NCBI GenBank assembly: GCA_001795165.1 | Contig: MGNS01000156.1 | Span: 196-7,124 of the forward strand | DNA: 6,929 bases | Direction of reading: 5' to 3' | DNA from: Chloroflexi bacterium RBG_16_57_11 | Lineage (GTDB): Bacteria; Chloroflexota; Anaerolineae; Anaerolineales; UBA4823 | Shown here: positions 1-5,356 of the stretch, in pieces | Numbering within the stretch: position 1 is the stretch's first letter | Layout of the letters: each line of letters begins with the position of its first letter | The notes under the pieces: model-generated | What the model saw: the letters and a program-made list of their open reading frames with translations, nothing else | What the model was told of the DNA's origin: nothing | The model's database searches: none | Translations under genes and position numbers: made by a program

Positions 1-429
1 ATCTTCTACGCCCAGGGCGTCAAGGCCAACGTGCTGTTCTTCGACCGCAAGCCGGCCAGCGAGACCCCCTGGACGAAGACGCTATGGATCTACGACCTGC
101 GCACCAACAGCAACTTCACTCTGAAGACCAACCAGCTCGCCCGCCCGGACCTGGACGATTTTGTCGCCTGTTATCATCCACAGAACCGCCACGACCGCCG
201 GCCCACCTGGTCGCCGGAGAACCCCGATGGGCGCTGGCGCTCTTTCACCTATGACGAGCTGATGGCGCGCGACAAGGTCAACCTGGACATCTTCTGGCTG
301 CGCGATGAAACGTTGGAGGACTCGGCCAACCTGCCCGACCCGGATGTTCTGGCGCGCGAGATCGTGGAGGAGCTGGAAGCGGCACTGGCGCAGTTCGAGG
401 GGATCGCAGAATCGTTGAACGGGGAGTAG
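1..429 (+). CDS. hsdM: Type I restriction-modification DNA methyltransferase subunit M, C-terminal part
   Basis: The frame is open from base 1 to a TAG at 427-429 and gives the last 142 residues. The start lies upstream of the window. Recognisable HsdM C-terminal signatures are GVKANVLFFDR near the beginning, then KTLWIYDLRTN, FTLKTNQL, and near the end RDKVNLDIFWLRDE. HsdM is the N6-adenine methylase subunit of type I systems. It pairs with HsdS to methylate the target and with HsdR to form the restriction complex. The catalytic motifs (SAM-binding region and NPPF/Y) would be upstream and cannot be checked. The last 30 or so residues are an acidic helical tail. The segment is strongly GC-rich (46 of 60 bases in 181-240), unlike the next gene. 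No HsdS or HsdR reading frame follows, so any partners must be upstream or missing. The family call is secure; whether the gene is functional is unknown. Confidence 0.92.
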   Translation: MFYAQGVKANVLFFDRKPASETPWTKTLWIYDLRTNSNFTLKTNQLARPDLDDFVACYHPQNRHDRRPTWSPENPDGRWRSFTYDELMARDKVNLDIFWLRDETLEDSANLPDPDVLAREIVEELEAALAQFEGIAESLNGE

Positions 430-484
430 TGAAAGGGCAGGTAGTAGCAGGGGGTATGATTGCCGGAACCTCAAACGACTGAGG

Positions 485-504
485 AAGACCTAACAACAGG
501 TCTT
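485..504. repeat. 7-bp inverted repeat overlapping the -35 of the padR-like promoter
   Basis: The arms AAGACCT (485-491) and AGGTCTT (498-504) are perfectly complementary around a 6-base spacer. The right arm shares its last two bases with the TTGACA element. It could be a second regulator site or a weak hairpin ending the hsdM transcript. No T-run follows, which argues against a rho-independent terminator. Confidence 0.4.
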
Positions 505-531
505 GACAACATCCATCCAGTATGTTATTAA
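503..531 (+). promoter_or_regulatory. Sigma70-like promoter of the PadR/EF-Ts unit
   Basis: A perfect TTGACA (-35, 503-508) is followed after 17 bases by TATTAA (526-531), which matches four of six -10 positions. Transcription would start near 538, leaving a leader of about 30 bases before the ATG at 570. The -10 lies wholly inside the 521-538 palindrome, so a protein bound there would block RNA polymerase. Confidence 0.6.
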
Positions 532-538
532 TAACATA
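521..538. promoter_or_regulatory. Palindromic operator, probable PadR autoregulatory site
   Basis: TATGTTATTAATAACATA is a perfect 18-bp palindrome. Inside it is ATGT (522-525), eight bases, then ACAT (534-537). This ATGT-8N-ACAT dyad is the arrangement described for PadR-type repressors. It sits 32 bp upstream of a PadR-family gene and covers that gene's -10 element, so negative autoregulation is the simplest reading. The palindrome is directly visible; the identity of the protein that binds it is inferred. Confidence 0.65.
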
Positions 539-569
539 TGTACAGGATAACCTTCCTAAAGGAATGAGG

Positions 570-1112
570 ATGGATCTGCGCGACACGATCCTTGGCCTGT
601 TGAGCTGGAGACCTGCTTCAGGGTATGACCTGAAGCGCATCATTTCTAATTCGGAGGTATTTTATTGGTCGGGGAACAACAACCAGATCTATAAAAGCTT
701 GATCGAGCTGCAAAATGAAGGTCTTGTGACCCATCAGGTCCATATCCAGGAGAGCCTGCCGGCAAAAAAGGTCTATTCCATTACAGAAAAGGGCCTGGCT
801 GTGCTCCATCAAAGCCTGTTGAGGGCCCCGGAAATCCCGGAGTTGCGCAAGGGTTTTCTCATCCAACTGGCGTGGGCGGAGATTCTGCCTGACGGGGAGA
901 TCCTGGCTTTGCTGGAAAAATACGAGCAGGAGATCGCGGGTCGCCTGCGGATGTACCAGGCTCAGACCGCCAGACCAGGCCGCAGCCCGGACCGCTCTCC
1001 ACGGGAGAAGTATCTGTGGAAGCGCATCAGTGAAAATCTCAGCGCGACAACCCGAACCGAGCTGGAGTGGGTGCGCCAGACACAACAGGATGTGCGTGAA
1101 AGAAAATTTTAA
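570..1112 (+). CDS. PadR-family transcriptional regulator
   Basis: This 180-residue protein begins MDLRDTILGLLSWRPASGYD, the typical opening of the PadR winged-helix domain. Residues 1 to about 85 form the DNA-binding domain: the helix with SGYDLKRII, the NNNQIYKSLIELQNEGLV recognition region, then a wing around KKVYSITEKGLAVL. Residues about 90-180 are helical and charged, consistent with the Vir_act_alpha_C-type dimerisation domain found in longer (subfamily 1) PadR proteins. The ATG at 570 is preferred because AAAGGA (558-563) lies six bases upstream of it. ATGs at 522 and 564 are in frame, but 522 is inside the operator and upstream of the predicted transcript start, while 564 touches the Shine-Dalgarno sequence. 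The gene is followed by an EF-Ts gene on the same strand after 29 bp, so the two are probably co-transcribed. The inducing ligand cannot be read from the sequence. The family is certain; the target set is not. Confidence 0.93.
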   Translation: MDLRDTILGLLSWRPASGYDLKRIISNSEVFYWSGNNNQIYKSLIELQNEGLVTHQVHIQESLPAKKVYSITEKGLAVLHQSLLRAPEIPELRKGFLIQLAWAEILPDGEILALLEKYEQEIAGRLRMYQAQTARPGRSPDRSPREKYLWKRISENLSATTRTELEWVRQTQQDVRERKF

Positions 1113-1141
1113 GAATAAGCAAAGGTCAGGAAATAGTCACG

Positions 1142-1750
1142 ATGAACACCGCAGTTGAAATGATCAAACAATTACGCAACGAAACCGGCGCAAGAGCGAT
1201 GGAATGCCGCAAAGCCCTCGATCAAAGCAATCAAAATTACGAAGAAGCGCGCGCCTACCTGCGAGAGAAGGCAGCACAGGCAGCTGAGAAACGAGAAGAC
1301 CGTGAAACGCTGGAGGGCAGAATTGAGCTGTATACGCATAACCATGGACGGATTGGCGTGATGGTCGAAATCAACACCGAGACCGAATTTGCCAGCCGGT
1401 CGGAGGTGCTGCGCCAGTTCGCACATGAAATTACCCTCCAGATTGCTGCCGCTGCTCCGCTGTATGTGCGCGACGAAGATATCCCCCAGCAGGTCCTGGA
1501 CGAACAGAGGCTGGCGGCTGTCGAGAAGGCTCGTAAGGCTGGTAAAACCGAAGGGATCATCGAGCAGATCGTGACCGGGGTTTTGGAAAAATACAAAAGC
1601 CTGCATGTTCTGCTGCGCCAGGCATATATCCGTGATGAAAACATCCCTGTTGCCCAGCTTATAAGCCAGGCCATTAGCCGCATAGGGGAAAATATCGTTA
1701 TCCGCCGTTTTATCCATTGGGAGATTTGCACGGAAAGAGAAGGTGAATAG
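1142..1750 (+). CDS. tsf: Elongation factor Ts, divergent paralogue-like form
   Basis: EF-Ts is the cytoplasmic nucleotide-exchange factor that releases GDP from EF-Tu. The 202-residue length fits the short Thermus-type form. Visible family landmarks are the N-terminal UBA-like segment (RNETGARAMECRKAL, residues 12-26), YLREKA (39-44), HGRIGVMVEIN (68-78), the core contact ETEF (80-83), IAAAAPLYV (101-109), GKTEGIIEQIV (134-144) and IGENIVIRRF (181-190). Several hallmark positions depart from the usual sequence: TGAGMMDCKKAL becomes TGARAMECRKAL, the usual CETDF reads TETEF (D to E at residue 82, with F83 kept), and LLEQP is LLRQA. The usual upstream rpsB gene is absent and a PadR regulator takes its place. 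The ribosome-binding site is weak (AGGA at 1128-1131, 10 bases from the ATG). The family is clear. Whether this is a second, specialised copy or the only EF-Ts cannot be decided here. Confidence 0.9.
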   Translation: MNTAVEMIKQLRNETGARAMECRKALDQSNQNYEEARAYLREKAAQAAEKREDRETLEGRIELYTHNHGRIGVMVEINTETEFASRSEVLRQFAHEITLQIAAAAPLYVRDEDIPQQVLDEQRLAAVEKARKAGKTEGIIEQIVTGVLEKYKSLHVLLRQAYIRDENIPVAQLISQAISRIGENIVIRRFIHWEICTEREGE

Positions 1751-1819
1751 CCTGTTTTGAATACAAAGCACTTTGAAGAAGACGCTTACAACCCTACGAC
1801 TGCAGTCCTTGCAGCCCCC

Positions 1820-2131
1820 TTATCCGCCTAAAAGCTCTCGCTCCGCGCGCAGCCAGTCATCCTGGGCAGAAACGCCTTGCCCGGATTGGTGGATAGCTTT
1901 GGCGCGTGCAGCAATGTCTTTGTGTGACACCATCCTCTCGGCAATGAGCCTGGTGTCAGGCGAGCCTTTCGGTTTGCCCATCTTGCCGATAACACTCACC
2001 ATTGTGCCTTCCATCGAAGTATCGAAGTCGAAAGGTATATGCAGCGGCTGGACGTGCTCTCGAACGAGAAGCCAGGAGTCACTGCTGGCGCGGAGAGTGC
2101 CGTAATCCATAATCTTCGGTTTTACTGCCAT
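1820..2131 (-). CDS. Small protein with DUF2934-like C-terminus
   Basis: The gene encodes 103 residues. The last 30 or so (DIAARAKAIHQ, then DDWLRAERELLGG) resemble DUF2934, a short helical domain of unknown function usually written IAxRAYxLxxxRG...DWLxAExEL. The canonical tyrosine/leucine positions are altered, so the match is partial. The first 70 residues include a WLLVREHVQPLHIPFDF stretch and a GKMGKPKGSPDTR linker that I do not recognise. The ATG is supported by AGGAG nine bases upstream on the minus strand. It is the last gene of a minus-strand cluster, 49 bp after the DUF1801 gene, and converges on the EF-Ts gene with 69 bp between the stops. No signal peptide or membrane segment is visible. 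No function is proposed. Confidence 0.7.
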   Translation of the reverse strand: MAVKPKIMDYGTLRASSDSWLLVREHVQPLHIPFDFDTSMEGTMVSVIGKMGKPKGSPDTRLIAERMVSHKDIAARAKAIHQSGQGVSAQDDWLRAERELLGG

Positions 2132-2156
2132 GTCGGGTATCTCCTATCTTCTGAAC

Positions 2157-2174
2157 ACACTACCAAGGTAGTGT
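2157..2174. repeat. Perfect 8-bp inverted repeat between two minus-strand genes
   Basis: ACACTACC (2157-2164) and GGTAGTGT (2167-2174) are separated by two bases. The dyad sits in the 49-bp gap between the DUF1801 stop and the DUF2934-like start. As RNA it would form at most a seven-pair stem with a four-base loop, and no T-run follows on the minus strand, so a terminator is doubtful. A dimeric repressor site in front of the 103-aa gene is equally possible. Confidence 0.45.
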
Positions 2175-2180
2175 TGCAGA

Positions 2181-2579
2181 TTATGCTTTTTTCTTTTTCC
2201 CCTTCGCTTTTGCTTCCGCCCTAAGCAAATTTTCCTGTACCCTGAACTTCACAATTTCGCTGATCAGGTCATAAGGAATGGGTTGATCTACCGGGAATTG
2301 TACCGAGCCTTTGGCCATCTCATAAGCCGATAGCTCATTTTTGAATTGCTCGATCCCGGTGGGTGTGGGATAAAAGCCAATGTGTTTTTTGAAGGCAGCG
2401 AAATGTACTAAATTGCCCTGCAGCGTGAAAGTCGGGATGGCATAATTGATGGTTTCTTGCGCAGTTGGCGCGGCTTTTCTGATGGTTTCCCGTATCTTTT
2501 CCAAAATCACTTGAACATCTGTGGGAAAACCGGCGATATATTCATCGATGCTATTTGCTTTTGTTCGATCCATTGTCAT
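2181..2579 (-). CDS. DUF1801 domain protein (YdhG/CyaY-like fold)
   Basis: This 132-residue cytoplasmic protein has the DUF1801 pattern: SIDEYIAGFP near residue 11, the helix VILEKIRETIRKAAPTAQE, AIPTF around 48, LVHFAAFKKHIGFYPTP (57-73), then SAYEMAKGSVQFP and VKFRVQENL near the end. Bacillus YdhG, of this family, has been described as a frataxin-like iron chaperone, but most members are uncharacterised and no metal ligands are obvious here. The protein ends in a lysine-rich tail (KAKGKKKKA), perhaps for nucleic acid or acidic-partner contact. The ATG at 2579 is favoured over the one at 2573 because AGAGG lies about six bases upstream of it. The first 29 bases overlap the end of the acetyltransferase gene, which implies translational coupling. 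Composition is less GC-rich than that of the overlapping gene. Confidence 0.85.
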   Translation of the reverse strand: MTMDRTKANSIDEYIAGFPTDVQVILEKIRETIRKAAPTAQETINYAIPTFTLQGNLVHFAAFKKHIGFYPTPTGIEQFKNELSAYEMAKGSVQFPVDQPIPYDLISEIVKFRVQENLLRAEAKAKGKKKKA

Positions 2580-3099
2580 CCCATACCTCTTCTCTCAGTT
2601 TAAGCCGCATCGACAGGCCCAACAAATCAGATCCCGGCCGCAATGGCTCGGGCTGACCGAGCGGCTCAAAGCCGGCACGGCGATATAGGCGCATGGCTGG
2701 ACTGTCACGATAAGTGACACCCAAATCCAGGTATGAAGCATTCTTCGCCTTTGCCCAGGCGACGACCTCGTCCAACAGCATTTGCCCGGCGCCGAGGCGA
2801 CGGTGATCTGGCGCGACCCACATCTGATACAGGTACGCCAGGCCGGGGTCGGAGCGATCGATCCGGCCCCAGGCAAGGCCGACCGGCTCTCCATCTACCT
2901 CCGCCACCAACGGCAGATCCAGGCCAGAGCCGGCTCCGGATGCCAAGCGGCTCGACCAGTCGAGGTCCGAACTGTCTTGTTCAGCGGCAAGCGTGCTGCC
3001 GAAGGCGTCGGGTGAATCGGCCAGGGCGCGCAGGCGCAGATCTTTATACGTGCGCCACTCGTGAGATTCAAAGGGGCGAATCCCTGGTGTACGGTTCAT
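2551..3099 (-). CDS. GNAT family N-acetyltransferase
   Basis: The 182-residue protein carries a single GNAT domain. Motif A is the best evidence: LYQMWVAPDHRRLGAG at residues 90-105 contains the R-R-x-G-x-G acetyl-CoA pyrophosphate loop, followed by the helix MLLDEVVAWA. The preceding strand, VAEVDGEPVGLAWGRID, is the usual beta-4 region. The motif B strand and helix YLDLGVTYRDSPAMRLYRRAGFEPLG (about 121-146) end the fold. The N-terminus IRPFESHEWRTYKDLRLRAL is the alpha-1 region. The enzyme would transfer an acetyl group from acetyl-CoA to an amine; the substrate cannot be told from sequence. The ATG at 3099 has AGGA a few bases upstream. The stop lies 29 bases inside the following DUF1801 gene, so the two are probably one operon. 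Coding sequence is GC-rich. Confidence 0.9.
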   Translation of the reverse strand: MNRTPGIRPFESHEWRTYKDLRLRALADSPDAFGSTLAAEQDSSDLDWSSRLASGAGSGLDLPLVAEVDGEPVGLAWGRIDRSDPGLAYLYQMWVAPDHRRLGAGQMLLDEVVAWAKAKNASYLDLGVTYRDSPAMRLYRRAGFEPLGQPEPLRPGSDLLGLSMRLKLREEVWDDNGSNKSK

Positions 3100-3274
3100 G
3101 AGTTCCTATTGTATAAGAATAAATAATCTACAAGTTCATTTCCGAAACCTGGAAAGCCATCCGAGATGCAAATTCACTATAGAGAATCTGCAATCACCCA
3201 AATGATGCTGTAGCGCATCGGGGAGGGCGATCGGTCCAAATCCCTGGGTGACGATCCGGATACAATTCGGCCGG
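3100..3274. other. Intergenic interval with nested weak dyads
   Basis: This is the 175-bp gap between the hemopexin-like gene's stop and the acetyltransferase start. It contains GATGC (3204-3208) with GCATC (3215-3219), a five-pair hairpin that could weakly terminate the upstream minus-strand gene. Around it are TCACCCA (3194-3200) and TGGGTGA (3245-3251), a seven-base outer dyad. The end nearest the acetyltransferase is AT-rich (3105-3135) and contains a -10-like TATACAAT on the minus strand, but it lies too close to the start codon to leave a leader with a ribosome-binding site. No coding region is supported. Confidence 0.35.
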
Positions 3275-4990
3275 TCAGGCTTCTACTGCGATCATGGTCA
3301 GAGTCGGCGTGAGCCAATCCTTGGCTGCCTTGATGACCAACCCCTTTGTGGCGATTTTCTGAACATCCCCGTTGGCATGTTGGACGAGGAAAGACGTTGT
3401 GGGATTAGGGACGAGCGCCACACCTCCATTTGGTTGCGCTCCGCTCTGCAATAAGGAACGTACCTGGCCGTCCTGGTCCTGAACCGCTGAGAGCTCGTTG
3501 GCAACAAACCGGATCAGTTTGTTCCGCTCTTCGTCTTCGGTAAGGATTTCATTCAGCAGTTGGGGTAGACGCGACATCTCCACGGTTTTCGGGGCTGTCG
3601 TTCCATCCGCGTAGGCAATCCGCACACCCTTGAGAACCAGGAGGGTGATGTAGGGCTGGAGCTGTTGGTAAAATTCGAAGACGCGCAGTCGGTCGGTTGG
3701 ATTCTTCAAAATGATTTCCTCTTGCTTCAGCACACGTTCCATGTGCTCGATCGCCGCAGCTGATTCATATGTGCGCTGCTTGAGCTGCTGTGTCGCCTCG
3801 GTGACTTGTGTTCCAATCGATTCGAAGGCTGACTCGGCAAATCTGGAACGCAACGAATCCGAGCCGCCCTGAACGTTGAGAGAAGCGTCAACCTCGCCTC
3901 CCCATACAGATGAGGCGCTGGCTTCGCCGTGGAAATCGGCATTCATGTGATAACGGTACTTTTCGCTGCCTTCCTCTTGATCTGCCCGCTTGTCCAATTG
4001 CTTATTGAAGTTGTTGACCACGGACGAATCCTGGCTGTCAAGCAGGCTCTGGCGTAAGGTGGTCTGGCTCGAGTCGACGGTCTCGGTCACCATCAGAGTT
4101 TTCGTCTCCGTACCTGGCGGGACGTTGCGGGTCTCGACGAGACGTCCCAGCTGGGGGGGGCCCAAATAGGTTTCGAGCCGGTAGTCCTCAACCAGGAAAA
4201 TTTGCGGCCGCATCATAAACTCAGCAAAGGCCGGGAACCGATTCTCAATGGGAACCACCCGGATGGTCTCATCAGTTTTCGTGTCATATAGCGCACATTG
4301 CATACCGGAGAAAAAGAAGATGTGTTCCTCTTCCGCGCCTGTTCCGTAGAATGCTAAATCGATCTTGTTTGAAAACGGCTCAGGCAGGTTCCAGAAATCT
4401 CGAATTGGACCGGGGCCCACATCTTGATGCCCGTCGAAGAGATTGTGCCGCATGTATTCATTATTCTTGAACAGATGGATCTTGCCATGATGCTTCGTGC
4501 CAAGCCCATGCAGGGCAGCGTCAGCGCCATTGCTGAACCAGGTGCCCTGCGCCGAAAACCAACCATTGGTGAGCAGGTCGGGGCCAACATCAACTGGCCA
4601 GCTAGGGTCGCCTAAACCTGAATTCATGCGGATATACTGGTTGTCCTTGAGAAAATACCAGAAGTTTGGGAAAGCCGGCCCAGCCCAAGCTGCACCGTCG
4701 ATGCCGCTTGAAAACATCAAGGGGAATGTGTTTCCGGCCCAATTCCCTGCGATCTGTCTGGCGTCACTCTCAAAGCTTCCGGTCCGCAGATTGAAGGTAA
4801 AGAAGTCCGATCCCTTGAAAAGCCACAAGGTGTCGGGACGAGTGGGGTCAGCGTTGAGGGCAGCATCAAAAAGAGCGGTGCGTCTGGGGAGAGTTGCGGA
4901 CTTGAATGATGATTCAGGCAGACCTAAAGAGATGAAAACGGGTCGCAGGTCGAACGTGCTAAGTTTACGAAAATCGTCGCGTGGTGCCAT
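3275..4990 (-). CDS. Hemopexin-like propeller protein (photopexin-like) with long C-terminal extension
   Basis: The gene encodes 571 residues. Residues about 40-255 form four hemopexin-like blades. Each opens with a D-x-A motif (FDAAL at 41, IDGAA at 97, ADAAL at 156, IDLAF at 210) followed by an aromatic Y/F-F-K-G/D-x-Y-strand: LWLFKGSDFFTF, WYFLKDNQYIRM, IHLFKNNEYMRH, HIFFFSGMQCAL. Such propellers bind proteins, haem or sugars; Photorhabdus photopexins and plant albumin-2 are bacterial and plant examples. After a linker (GPPQLGRLVETRNVPPGTET) comes a region rich in Ser, Gly and Ala, with alternating polarity at about 345-378, then amphipathic helices with coiled-coil potential (about 380-450). 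The final 120 residues are unassigned. There is no signal peptide and no membrane helix, so secretion, if any, would need a specialised route. The ATG at 4990 is chosen because GGAGG lies five bases upstream. The in-frame TTG at 5059 has no such support. Ligand and role are unknown. Confidence 0.8.
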   Translation of the reverse strand: MAPRDDFRKLSTFDLRPVFISLGLPESSFKSATLPRRTALFDAALNADPTRPDTLWLFKGSDFFTFNLRTGSFESDARQIAGNWAGNTFPLMFSSGIDGAAWAGPAFPNFWYFLKDNQYIRMNSGLGDPSWPVDVGPDLLTNGWFSAQGTWFSNGADAALHGLGTKHHGKIHLFKNNEYMRHNLFDGHQDVGPGPIRDFWNLPEPFSNKIDLAFYGTGAEEEHIFFFSGMQCALYDTKTDETIRVVPIENRFPAFAEFMMRPQIFLVEDYRLETYLGPPQLGRLVETRNVPPGTETKTLMVTETVDSSQTTLRQSLLDSQDSSVVNNFNKQLDKRADQEEGSEKYRYHMNADFHGEASASSVWGGEVDASLNVQGGSDSLRSRFAESAFESIGTQVTEATQQLKQRTYESAAAIEHMERVLKQEEIILKNPTDRLRVFEFYQQLQPYITLLVLKGVRIAYADGTTAPKTVEMSRLPQLLNEILTEDEERNKLIRFVANELSAVQDQDGQVRSLLQSGAQPNGGVALVPNPTTSFLVQHANGDVQKIATKGLVIKAAKDWLTPTLTMIAVEA

Positions 4991-4995
4991 ATTAC

Positions 4996-5000
4996 CCTCC
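4996..5000 (-). promoter_or_regulatory. Ribosome-binding site deciding the hemopexin-like gene start
   Basis: On the minus strand GGAGG sits five bases before the ATG at 4990. It decides between this start and the longer in-frame TTG at 5059. Confidence 0.8.
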
Positions 5001-5214
5001 GGTTGGTTGAATGAACTCAAGTTTTGAAGGCCGAGGCGTGCAAGGGTGACACTACCCAATCGACCACTGGCGGCAGCTTGTTGCTGCGAGTAAGGTCGCC
5101 TTGAGGATAAGTTTGAAGGGATAAAGTCGCCGCTTTATGCGAGTTATTATGTCTAATATATCATAATTTAGGCAGGAGTGGAACGGATTCTAAATCAAGA
5201 CAAATTTCACAATG

Positions 5215-5243
5215 TTGACTTTTTAAGTAAGATAGTATATGCT
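5215..5243 (+). promoter_or_regulatory. Sigma70-like promoter of the membrane/GAF gene
   Basis: TTGACT (5215-5220) and TATGCT (5238-5243) are separated by 17 bases in an AT-rich stretch; they match five and four of six consensus positions. Transcription would start near 5250, leaving a leader of about 107 bases. GATAG (5231-5235) and CTATC (5248-5252) flank the -10 and could form a small operator. Confidence 0.5.
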
Positions 5244-5346
5244 GTAGCTATCATTTGTCCCCATGTCAGGCCAACGGTTGATTTTTACATAGAAGATCGT
5301 CCTGTCGCCAAAAGAATAGCCAGACTTTAACCGGTATGTGTTCAAG

Positions 5347-5351
5347 GGAGG
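5347..5351 (+). promoter_or_regulatory. Ribosome-binding site deciding the GTG start of the membrane/GAF gene
   Basis: GGAGG, within AGGGAGG, lies five bases before the GTG at 5357. The in-frame ATG at 5336 has no such element, so the GTG is preferred. Confidence 0.75.
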
Positions 5352-5356
5352 GCTTT

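Larger units (their letters stand above)
4991..5356. other. Divergent intergenic region
   Basis: This is a 366-bp gap between the two divergently read genes. The segment near the hemopexin-like gene (5011-5060) is GC-balanced and extends that gene's frame without a ribosome-binding site. The middle (about 5144-5170 and 5195-5240) is very AT-rich and probably holds promoters in both directions. A weak dyad, ATAAAG (5121-5126) with CTTTAT (5133-5138), is present. No protein of convincing length or RNA gene is seen. Confidence 0.6.

Noticed and set aside
456..482. Eight-codon reading frame after hsdM behind a G-rich stretch
   Set aside because: It is too short to support as a gene and has no recognisable product. 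It is mentioned only as a possible remnant.
1800..1814. CTGCA-N5-TGCAG hairpin between the convergent EF-Ts and DUF2934-like genes
   Set aside because: Only five pairs and no T-run in either direction, so it does not qualify as a terminator.
3108..3115. TATACAAT as a minus-strand -10 for the acetyltransferase
   Set aside because: It would start transcription within a few bases of the ATG and exclude the AGGA ribosome-binding site. No matching -35 is seen at proper spacing.
4991..5059. A longer start (TTG at 5059) for the hemopexin-like gene
   Set aside because: It has no Shine-Dalgarno sequence, while the ATG at 4990 has GGAGG at five bases. The extra 23 residues do not look like a signal peptide.
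5263..5292. Nine-codon upstream reading frame in the leader of the membrane/GAF gene
   Set aside because: There is no ribosome-binding site and no attenuator-like structure near it; chance occurrence is likely.
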